From CAYLSO01 sp964386525 (GTDB lineage: Bacteria; Eisenbacteria; RBG-16-71-46; DASYSL01), in the NCBI GenBank assembly GCA_964386525.1, contig CAYLSO010000203.1, positions 1 through 6,449 on the forward strand: a stretch of DNA of 6,449 bases, written 5' to 3'. Under the pieces are notes generated by a model. That model searched no databases, was not told the DNA's origin, and worked only from the letters and a program-made list of their open reading frames with translations. Below, one piece after another: positions 1-5,214 of the stretch (positions are counted from its first letter, which is position 1; the number at the start of each line of letters is the position of its first letter). A program made the position numbers and the translations under genes.

Positions 1-1395
1 TTCCCGCCTGACGAGAGCCCAGGCGCCGGGCAGCCCGGCGGCGGCGCCCGCCCGCCGCACGCCGAGCGCATGCGCCCGCGCTCCTTCGCAGAGGTCCTGG
101 GCCAGGAACACCTGCTCGCGCCCGGCGCCCCGCTCGGCAGCCTCGGTCCGGGCGCCGAGGTGCCCTCGATGATCCTCTGGGGCCCGCCCGGCTCCGGCAA
201 GACGACCATCGCGCGGCTCATCGCCGCCGCTACGGGCATGCCCTTCGTCGCCTACTCGGCGGTCACGAGCGGCATCAAGGAGATCCGCGAGACCATCGGC
301 GAGACGCGCCGCCACCGCCGCGCCACCGGCAAGCCGACGCTGCTCTTCGTCGACGAGATACACCGTTTCAACCGCGCCCAGCAGGACGCCTTCCTGCCGC
401 ACGTCGAGGACGGCACCATCGTGCTCGTCGGCGCGACCACGGAGAACCCGTCGTTCGAGGTGAACTCGGCGCTCCTGTCGCGGGCCCGCGTGCTGCTGGT
501 GCGGCCCCTGGGGGAGGCGGATCTACGCACCCTGGTCGAGCGCACGCTCGCCGACGGCGAGCGCGGGCTGGGCGCCAGCGGCATCGCCTGGGAGCCGGGT
601 GCGGTGGACGCGGTGCTGGCGCACGCCGACGGCGACGCGCGCCGGGCGCTCAACGCCCTCGAGCTGGCCAGCGAAGTGGCGCGCCGCGAACGCCAGGCGG
701 GCGTCAGCGTGGCGCAGCTCGAGCGGGCGCTCGTGCAGTCGCACCTGCGTTACGACAAGGCCGGCGAAGAGCACTTCAACCTCATCTCGGCGATGCACAA
801 GTCGCTGCGGGACTCCGACCCCGACGCCACGCTCTACTGGGTGGCGCGCATGCTGGCGGCGGGGGAGGATCCGCCGTTCGTGGCGCGGCGCCTGGTGCGC
901 GCCGCTACCGAGGACGTGGGACTCGCCGACCCACAGGCGCTGTTGGTGGCGCAGGCGGCGGCCGACGCCTATCACTTCCTGGGCTCGCCCGAGGGCGAGC
1001 TGGCGATCGCCGAGGCGGCGCTCTACCTGGCGTGCGCGCCGAAGTCCAACTCCGTCTACGAGGCGTACGGTCAGGCGCGGCGCGTGGCGGAGGAGAAAGG
1101 CTCTCTGCCGGTGCCGCTGCACATCCGCAACGCCGTGACCGGGCTGATGACCAACGTCGGCTACGGGAAGGGCTACCAGTACTCGCACGCCGCGCCGGAC
1201 GCGGTGGTGGACCAGGAGCATCTGCCGACGGAGCTGGCGGGGCTGCGGCTGTATCGTCCCGGAGATCAAGGGCTGGAGAAGGCGATCGCCGAGCGCCTGG
1301 CCCGCTGGGAGGCGCTGCGGCGCCGTCTCCCCACGGACCGCCGCGGCCCGGTGGGCGCGCCGCGGAAGCCGCCGCGAGATGAGGCGCCGCAGTGA
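1..1395 (+). CDS. rarA: RarA/MgsA-type replication-associated recombination ATPase, 5' end cut by window edge
   Basis: This is a cytosolic AAA+ ATPase of the RarA (MgsA)/WRNIP1 family. The family is related to clamp-loader subunits and acts at stalled replication forks. The frame is open from base 1, and the residues before the first in-window ATG (70) read PHAERMRPRS, matching the conserved family start (P-L-A-x-R-M-R-P). The true start therefore lies a few codons left of the window and Met at 70 is internal. Counting that Met as residue 1, the Walker A motif GPPGSGKT is at 38-45, Walker B LLFVDEIHRF at 91-100, sensor 1 GATTEN at 121-126, the arginine-finger segment LLSRARV at 135-141, and sensor 2 GDARR at 188-192. 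The C-terminal tetramerisation part is intact (SLRDSDPDA, ATEDVGLADP, YGKGYQYSH). The last ~25 residues are a basic, proline-rich tail. The stop codon overlaps the next start as GTGA, which implies translational coupling. Confidence 0.96.
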   Translation, partial: FPPDESPGAGQPGGGARPPHAERMRPRSFAEVLGQEHLLAPGAPLGSLGPGAEVPSMILWGPPGSGKTTIARLIAAATGMPFVAYSAVTSGIKEIRETIGETRRHRRATGKPTLLFVDEIHRFNRAQQDAFLPHVEDGTIVLVGATTENPSFEVNSALLSRARVLLVRPLGEADLRTLVERTLADGERGLGASGIAWEPGAVDAVLAHADGDARRALNALELASEVARRERQAGVSVAQLERALVQSHLRYDKAGEEHFNLISAMHKSLRDSDPDATLYWVARMLAAGEDPPFVARRLVRAATEDVGLADPQALLVAQAAADAYHFLGSPEGELAIAEAALYLACAPKSNSVYEAYGQARRVAEEKGSLPVPLHIRNAVTGLMTNVGYGKGYQYSHAAPDAVVDQEHLPTELAGLRLYRPGDQGLEKAIAERLARWEALRRRLPTDRRGPVGAPRKPPRDEAPQ

Positions 1396-2402
1396 GCGGC
1401 CCGCACCGCTGGCGCCGCCGGCTGGTACTGGCGGCGCGCATCGCCGTCGCCGTGGCGCTCTTCGCCTGGCTGGGCACGCAGATCGACTGGGCCGCCCTCG
1501 GCACGACCTTCGCGCACGCGCGGCTGTGGCTGGCGGCCCTCGGCCTCGCCGTGCTCTGGCTCGCACTCGCCATCGCGGTCTTGCGCTGGCGGCGCATCCT
1601 GCGCGCCCTCGGCTCGCCGCTCGGCCTCGCCGAGATCACGCGCGTCTTCGCCTCGGGGCTCTTCCTGAGCCTCTTCCTGCCCACCACGATCGGCGGCGAC
1701 GTGTACCGCCTGGCGCGCATCGGCCAGGGCGGCTTCGGTCCGGCGCGGGGCGCGGTGTCACTGCTCGCCGAGCGCGGCATCGGGTTGCTGGCCCTTATCC
1801 TGCTCGTCGCGCCGGTGATCGCCGTGCATCCGCTGACCCGGGACCTCGTCGCTCTGGCCGTCGTGCTCGGCATGGGCGGGCTCGGCGTCATCGTGGCGGT
1901 GGTGTTCTGGGGCGGGCCGGTAGCGCACTGGCTGGCCCGGCGCATGCCGGTGCTCGAGCCGGCGCTCGGCCCGGTGAGCTGGTCGGCGCTCCTGCGCCAG
2001 GCGCCGGCGGTCTTCGGTCTCTCCCTGCTCATCCACCTGGCGACGGTGGGAAGCAATGTTCTCTTCGCGCACGCTCTGCGCGTTCCGCTCGCCCCCTGGG
2101 ACGCGCTGGCCCTCATCCCGCTCATCGTGCTGGCGGGGCAGATCCCGATCTCTCCGGGAGGCCTGGGGGTGCGCGAGGCGGGCTTCGTCTATTTCCTCGG
2201 GCGGGCGGGGATCGCCAAGGAGCCGGCTCTGGCGGTGGGGCTCGCGTGGCTGGCGGCCCTCTATCTGACGGGGGCGGTCGGGGCGCTGCTCTTCCTCGTG
2301 GACCGGCGGTCGGCTCCGAAAGCACAGCCCGGGGCTGCTCTTGACAACAGCTCTACCGGGCCCGGCCCGGTCGGTCTTGACACCACAGGCGGGGCTTCAT
2401 AG
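1392..2402 (+). CDS. Lysylphosphatidylglycerol synthase TM-region / flippase-like integral membrane protein
   Basis: This is a polytopic inner-membrane protein of 336 residues from the LPG_synthase_TM family (UPF0104/AglD-like, flippase-like). Members are either the flippase half of MprF or stand-alone proteins of uncertain lipid or glycolipid substrate. Family hallmarks seen are LPTTIGGDVYRL (96-107), an E-R pair at 127-128, and IPISPGGLGVREAGF (251-265). Hydrophobic segments lie near 11-28, 45-64, 85-100, 129-145, 152-173, 205-226, 238-252 and 279-303. There is no soluble MprF aminoacyltransferase domain. The GTG start at 1392 has GAGG at 1381-1384 and overlaps the rarA stop by 4 bp. The functional linkage to rarA is unclear and probably only positional. 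The final ~30 codons (from 2310) lose the GC3 bias and contain a promoter, so the protein may once have ended near residue 306. The substrate cannot be read from the sequence. Confidence 0.9.
   Translation: MSGPHRWRRRLVLAARIAVAVALFAWLGTQIDWAALGTTFAHARLWLAALGLAVLWLALAIAVLRWRRILRALGSPLGLAEITRVFASGLFLSLFLPTTIGGDVYRLARIGQGGFGPARGAVSLLAERGIGLLALILLVAPVIAVHPLTRDLVALAVVLGMGGLGVIVAVVFWGGPVAHWLARRMPVLEPALGPVSWSALLRQAPAVFGLSLLIHLATVGSNVLFAHALRVPLAPWDALALIPLIVLAGQIPISPGGLGVREAGFVYFLGRAGIAKEPALAVGLAWLAALYLTGAVGALLFLVDRRSAPKAQPGAALDNSSTGPGPVGLDTTGGAS
2355..2371. repeat. 7-bp GC-rich inverted repeat between two TTGACA boxes
   Basis: ACCGGGC (2355-2361) and GCCCGGT (2365-2371) are perfect inverted repeats around a 3-base spacer. 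They lie in the 3' end of the membrane-protein gene, between the two TTGACA hexamers at 2341 and 2377. No T-tract follows, so an intrinsic terminator is unlikely. It may be a protein-binding site just upstream of the ispG promoter, or chance in GC-rich DNA. Confidence 0.35.
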
Positions 2403-2405
2403 ATT
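2377..2405 (+). promoter_or_regulatory. Sigma70-type promoter for ispG and the downstream block
   Basis: A perfect -35 hexamer TTGACA (2377-2382) is followed by a 17-bp spacer and TAGATT (2400-2405), a 4/6 match to TATAAT. The predicted transcription start is near 2412. The -10 box overlaps the TAG stop of the membrane-protein gene. This is the only stretch in the window with both elements at canonical spacing. It lies in an AT-enriched island directly before ispG, which supports a real promoter that separates transcription of ispG-Rrf2-pdxST from the rarA pair. Confidence 0.65.
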
Positions 2406-2412
2406 ACGAACG

Positions 2413-2435
2413 TTACCTACCGATTCGGTGGGATA
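2413..2435. promoter_or_regulatory. Partial palindrome at the predicted +1, candidate operator or 5' mRNA hairpin
   Basis: Two 11-base arms (2413-2423 and 2425-2435) are symmetric about T2424 with 8 of 11 positions matching. The core is CCTACCG, ATT, CGGTGGG (2416-2432), which in RNA forms a 7-bp stem with one U-G wobble. It starts at the predicted transcription start and ends at the first possible ispG ATG. A repressor bound here would block the promoter. As RNA it would cap the 5' end and cover the weak GGTG Shine-Dalgarno at 2427-2430. An Rrf2 regulator encoded in the same block is the obvious candidate ligand, but that link is inference. Confidence 0.4.
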
Positions 2436-3787
2436 TGGCGGTCGTGGCGCCCGCCGGCACCGCGCACACGCCGCTGCGCCCCACGCGCTCCCCGCATATC
2501 CAGGCGCCGCAGAGGAGGATGCGCTTGCTCGAAAGCCGGAGGCTGCCTCTGAGCCCGGTCATGACCGGGCCCGCGTCCGCCTGCGCCAGACCGGCGGGAC
2601 TTCCGGAGCCCGACGGGCTGCCGGAGGTCATGGCCGTGCCGCCGCTGTCGCCCCCCGACGCCCCGCGCAACCGCACGCGCCCGGTGCGGGTGGGTGGAGT
2701 GCCGATCGGCGGAGGAGCGCCCGTGGTCGTGCAGTCCATGACCACGACTATGACCTGGGACATAGAGGCGACGCTGGCTCAGATCGGCCGCCTGGCCGAG
2801 GCCGGGTGCGAAGTGGTGCGCGTCGCGGTGCCGGACGACAAGTCGGCCGACGCCTTGGCGGAGATCGTCCGGCGCTCGCCCGTGCCGGTGGCCGCCGACA
2901 TCCACTTCCACTACAAGCTGGGGCTGAGGGCCTTGGCCGCCGGCGTGCACAAGATCCGCATCAACCCCGGCAACATCGGCGGCGAGGCCAAGGTGCGCGA
3001 GATCCTGGCGGCGGCCCGCGAGCGCGGCGTGCCGATCCGTGTGGGCGCCAACGTCGGCTCGCTGCCCAAGCCCATCATCGCCCGGTACGGCACGCACGAT
3101 CCGCGGGCCCTCGTGGAAGCGGCGTCCATCCCCGTGGGGATCCTGGAGGCGGAGGGCTTCGAGGACATCGTGGTGTCGCTGAAGGCCTCGGACGTGCCGC
3201 TGGCGGTGGCCGCCTACCGGCTCGCCGCCCGGCGCTTCCCGTACCCGCTGCACATCGGCATCACCGAGGCGGGCGGTGCGCGCGCCGGCAGCGTCAAGAG
3301 CGCGGTGGGCCTCGGGATCCTGCTGGCGGAGGGCATCGGCGACACGCTGCGGGTGTCGCTGACCGCCGACCCCGTCGAGGAGGTGGAGACGGCGTACGGG
3401 ATCCTCGCCGCGGTCGGACTGCGCCGCGTCGGCCCGGAGATCGTGTCGTGCCCGTCGTGCGGGCGCTGCGACATCAACCTGATCGGCCTGGCGACCGAGG
3501 TGGAGAGCCGCGTGAAGGCCCTCAAGCTCCGGGTGCCGCTACGCGTGGCGGTGATGGGCTGCGAGGTGAACGGCCCCGGCGAGGCGCGCGACTCCGACGT
3601 GGGCGTGGCCGGCGGGGTGGGAGTCGGGCTGCTGATGCGCGGCGGCCGGATCGTGCGCAAGGTGAAGGAAGACGAGATCGTGGAAGCGCTGATGCAGGAA
3701 GTCATCGAAGTGGCGCGCGAGCGCGAGGCCGCGGGCGCAAGCGCGGCGGCGGGCGCCGATGGAGGGAGGGACGGTGCGGGTAAGTAG
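2435..3787 (+). CDS. ispG: 4-hydroxy-3-methylbut-2-enyl diphosphate synthase (flavodoxin type)
   Basis: IspG (GcpE) reductively converts MEcPP to HMBPP in the MEP isoprenoid pathway, in the cytosol, using a [4Fe-4S] cluster. The conserved TIM-barrel part begins at RPVRVGGVPIG, followed by VVVQSMTTTMTWD, ADIHFHYKL, KIRINPGNIG, VGANVGSLP and HIGITEAGG. Cluster ligands are C339 and C342 (SCPSCGRC), C376 (MGCEVNGPGE) and E383, spaced as in the E. coli enzyme. The bacterial short form is complete. The start is uncertain. The frame opens at ATG 2435, giving 450 aa with a proline-rich ~65-residue extension not typical of the family. ATG 2630 or GTG 2636, behind GGAGG at 2623-2627, would give the usual ~385 aa. 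The extension shows GC3 bias (about 6 of 65 codons end in A/T), so I keep the long form with reserve. For residue numbers in the short form from 2630, subtract 65. The C-terminus has an alanine-rich tail that overlaps the Rrf2 gene by 14 bp. Confidence 0.95.
   Translation: MAVVAPAGTAHTPLRPTRSPHIQAPQRRMRLLESRRLPLSPVMTGPASACARPAGLPEPDGLPEVMAVPPLSPPDAPRNRTRPVRVGGVPIGGGAPVVVQSMTTTMTWDIEATLAQIGRLAEAGCEVVRVAVPDDKSADALAEIVRRSPVPVAADIHFHYKLGLRALAAGVHKIRINPGNIGGEAKVREILAAARERGVPIRVGANVGSLPKPIIARYGTHDPRALVEAASIPVGILEAEGFEDIVVSLKASDVPLAVAAYRLAARRFPYPLHIGITEAGGARAGSVKSAVGLGILLAEGIGDTLRVSLTADPVEEVETAYGILAAVGLRRVGPEIVSCPSCGRCDINLIGLATEVESRVKALKLRVPLRVAVMGCEVNGPGEARDSDVGVAGGVGVGLLMRGGRIVRKVKEDEIVEALMQEVIEVAREREAAGASAAAGADGGRDGAGK
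2511..2518 (+). promoter_or_regulatory. Strong Shine-Dalgarno AGAGGAGG inside the ispG 5' region
   Basis: AGAGGAGG lies 6 bases before an in-frame TTG at 2525 and directly abuts an in-frame ATG at 2519, which is too close for that ATG to use it well. A start at TTG 2525 would give an IspG of about 420 residues. It is a third possible ispG start, or a ribosome standby site. Its purine-rich sequence could also be chance. Confidence 0.35.
2553..2570. repeat. 18-bp perfect palindrome in the ispG 5' region
   Basis: GCCCGGTCA (2553-2561) is followed immediately by its exact reverse complement TGACCGGGC (2562-2570), giving an uninterrupted 18-bp palindrome. It lies about 140 bp downstream of the predicted transcription start and 60 bp before the internal start at 2630. 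It could be a dimer-binding operator for a downstream roadblock or an RNA stem. GC-rich sequence makes chance palindromes more common, but 9 of 9 matched pairs is notable. Confidence 0.4.
2598..2629 (+). promoter_or_regulatory. Hairpin that sequesters the Shine-Dalgarno of the internal ispG start
   Basis: GACTTCCGGAGCCC (2598-2611) pairs with GGGCTGCCGGAGGTC (2615-2629) around the loop GAC. All 14 bases of the 5' arm pair, with one U-G wobble (2601/2626) and a single bulged G (2620). The 3' arm contains the whole GGAGG (2623-2627) and ends at the base before ATG 2630. If ispG is translated from 2630 or 2636, this stem would hide the ribosome-binding site and give translational control. If translation begins upstream, ribosomes would open it. 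No T-tract follows, so it is not an intrinsic terminator. Confidence 0.5.
3764..3773 (+). promoter_or_regulatory. Ribosome binding site fixing the Rrf2 start at GTG 3774
   Basis: GGGAGGGACG directly precedes GTG 3774. The same ten bases directly precede the pdxS ATG. The site lies downstream of the alternative ATG at 3759, so it can serve only the GTG. It is embedded in the last codons of ispG. Confidence 0.75.
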
Positions 3788-4319
3788 CCGCGGGCAATAC
3801 GGGGTGAGGGCGCTGGCCTACCTGGCGGCGCATCACGGCGAAGGGCCGATCAACGTGCGCACGGTGGCCGAAGCGGAAGGGCTGCCGGCCAAGTACCTGG
3901 AGCAGCTGCTGGCGCGGCTGCGGCGCGGCGGGCTGGTGCGCTCGAGCCGGGGCGCGCGCGGCGGCATCATGCTGGCCCGCGACCCCCAGTCGATCACGGT
4001 GCGGCAGGTGGTGCTCCTGCTCGAGGGCTCTCTGGCGCCGGTGGAGTGCCTGCAGAGCGCCAACGGGCACGAGGACGACTGCGTGCCGCACGAATTGTGG
4101 CGCGCCCTGCACGAGGGCGTGCTCAAGGTCCTCGATTCGTTCACGCTGGCCGACCTGGCGGCCCGGTGCAAGGCGCGCGAAAGCCGGGAGACGGGGCGGC
4201 GGGCCGCCGGGGCGCCGCCGGGCGTGGCGGCAAAGAGCGCGCAAGCGCGGGCCGAGGAGCCGGCGACCGAGACGGTGGGGGCCGGCGCGGGCCACGGGAG
4301 GGACGATGTTCACGCCTGA
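3774..4319 (+). CDS. Rrf2-family (IscR-like) transcriptional regulator
   Basis: This is a DNA-binding regulator of the Rrf2 family (IscR, NsrR, CymR, RirA relatives), 181 residues from GTG 3774. That start gives the classic MRVSSRGQYGVRAL N-terminus, has an ideal ribosome site, and is preferred over ATG 3759. The winged helix spans roughly 1-70, with the recognition region LPAKYLEQLLARLRRGGLV (37-55) and wing GARGG (60-64). The sensing loop has C92, H99, C103 and H106, followed by ELW. C92, C103 and H106 match IscR C92, C104 and H107. The middle cysteine is absent, with a histidine nearby. Residues ~135-181 form a low-complexity Ala/Arg/Gly tail, longer than usual. The gene overlaps ispG and pdxS by 14 bp on each side, so it is co-transcribed with both. 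It may sense Fe-S, NO or cysteine status; which one is not determined. Confidence 0.92.
   Translation: MRVSSRGQYGVRALAYLAAHHGEGPINVRTVAEAEGLPAKYLEQLLARLRRGGLVRSSRGARGGIMLARDPQSITVRQVVLLLEGSLAPVECLQSANGHEDDCVPHELWRALHEGVLKVLDSFTLADLAARCKARESRETGRRAAGAPPGVAAKSAQARAEEPATETVGAGAGHGRDDVHA
4296..4305 (+). promoter_or_regulatory. Ribosome binding site of pdxS
   Basis: GGGAGGGACG immediately precedes ATG 4306 and lies inside the 3' end of the Rrf2 gene. It is identical in all ten bases and in distance to the Rrf2 ribosome site at 3764-3773. Confidence 0.75.
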
Positions 4320-5214
4320 GGCAGTGGACCGGGAGCGGGGGGAGGCGTTCCGCCTCAAGGTGGGTCTCGCCGAGATGCTCAAGGGCGGGGTGATCATGGA
4401 CGTCACCAACGCCGAGCAGGCGGTGATCGCCGAGCAGGCGGGCGCGGTGGCGGTGATGGCGCTCGAGCGCATCCCCGCCGACATCCGCGCGAGCGGCGAG
4501 GTGGCGCGCATGTCGAACTCGCGCGTCATCCAGGAGATCGAGCAGGCGGTGTCGGTGCCGGTGATGGCCAAGTGCCGCATCGGGCACTTCGCCGAGGCGC
4601 AGATCCTGGAGGCGCTGGGGGTGGACTTCGTCGACGAGAGCGAGGTGCTGACCCCCGCCGACGAGGAGCACCACATCGATAAGTGGGCCTTCAAGGTGCC
4701 GTTCGTGTGCGGCTGCCGCGACCTGGGCGAGGCGCTGCGGCGCATCGGCGAGGGGGCGGCCCTGATCCGCACCAAGGGCGAGGCCGGCACCGGCAACGTG
4801 GTCGAGGCGGTGCGCCACATGCGCGCCGTGCAGGGCGACCTCAGGCGTCTGACGACGCTGCGGCCCGACGAGCTGATGGCCGAGGCCAAGCGGCTGGGCG
4901 CGCCCTACGAGCTGGTGGTCGAGTGCGCGCGCACCGGCAAGCTGCCGGTGCCGAACTTCGCCGCCGGCGGCGTGGCCACGCCGGCCGACGCCTCGCTCAT
5001 GATGCAGCTCGGCGCCGAGACGGTGTTCGTGGGCTCGGGCATCTTCAAGTCGTCCGATCCGCCGGCCCGCGCCGCGGCCATCGTGCGCGCCGTGATGCAC
5101 TATCGCGACCCCAAGGTGCTGGCCGAGGTTTCGGCCACCCTCGGCGACGCCATGCGCGGCCTCGAGATCGGCAAGCTCCCCGCAGAGGAGCGGCTGGCCA
5201 AACGGGGCTGGTAG
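4306..5214 (+). CDS. pdxS: Pyridoxal 5'-phosphate synthase subunit PdxS
   Basis: PdxS (Pdx1, SNZ family) is the synthase subunit of the DXP-independent PLP pathway. It condenses ribose 5-phosphate, glyceraldehyde 3-phosphate and ammonia from PdxT into PLP, as a cytosolic dodecamer carrying PdxT subunits. The 302-residue (βα)8 barrel is complete. It shows LAEMLKGGVIMDV (21-33) with D32, ALERIPADIR (52-61), catalytic K89 in MAKCRIGHF, DESEVLTPADEEHHIDK (110-126) and the second lysine K157 in RTKGEAGTGN. D32, K89 and K157 correspond to B. subtilis D24, K81 and K149 with a constant offset of 8. The C-terminus LAKRGW is typical. The start at ATG 4306 has a strong ribosome site. It overlaps the Rrf2 gene by 14 bp, and its TAG stop shares one base with the pdxT start, fitting a 1:1 complex. 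Confidence 0.98.
   Translation: MFTPEAVDRERGEAFRLKVGLAEMLKGGVIMDVTNAEQAVIAEQAGAVAVMALERIPADIRASGEVARMSNSRVIQEIEQAVSVPVMAKCRIGHFAEAQILEALGVDFVDESEVLTPADEEHHIDKWAFKVPFVCGCRDLGEALRRIGEGAALIRTKGEAGTGNVVEAVRHMRAVQGDLRRLTTLRPDELMAEAKRLGAPYELVVECARTGKLPVPNFAAGGVATPADASLMMQLGAETVFVGSGIFKSSDPPARAAAIVRAVMHYRDPKVLAEVSATLGDAMRGLEIGKLPAEERLAKRGW

Noticed and set aside
70..72. ATG 70 as the rarA start
   Set aside because: The conserved family N-terminus (PHAERMRPRS) continues upstream in an open frame, so this Met is internal and the gene enters from the left edge.
523..2125. Large minus-strand open frames (523-1566 and 905-2125) opposite rarA and the membrane protein gene
   Set aside because: The products are Arg/Ala/Pro-rich with no family motifs, typical of shadows of GC-rich coding DNA.
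2341..2346. The first TTGACA as a second promoter
   Set aside because: Bases at the expected -10 position are all G/C-rich, with no TATAAT-like hexamer.
2355..2380. Intrinsic terminator after the membrane-protein gene
   Set aside because: The 7-bp stem is followed by CGGTCTTG with no T-tract, and it lies inside the open frame.
3759..3761. ATG 3759 as the Rrf2 start
   Set aside because: It lies just before the ribosome site and adds five residues not typical of Rrf2 proteins. GTG 3774 has the site at proper distance and gives the family N-terminus.
2341..3783. A 480-codon + strand frame overlapping ispG
   Set aside because: It runs out of frame with the full set of IspG motifs and encodes a low-complexity Arg/Gly-rich product.
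3702..4889. A 395-codon open frame on the minus strand across Rrf2 and pdxS
   Set aside because: Long antisense frames are expected opposite GC3-rich genes. The translation has no recognisable domain and both + strand genes here are unmistakable.
4683..5213. Upstream extension of the pdxT frame into pdxS, suggesting a longer protein or fusion
   Set aside because: pdxS is complete in its own frame with its normal C-terminus. The extension is Arg/Gly-rich shadow sequence, and pdxT has a GTG start exactly at the pdxS stop.
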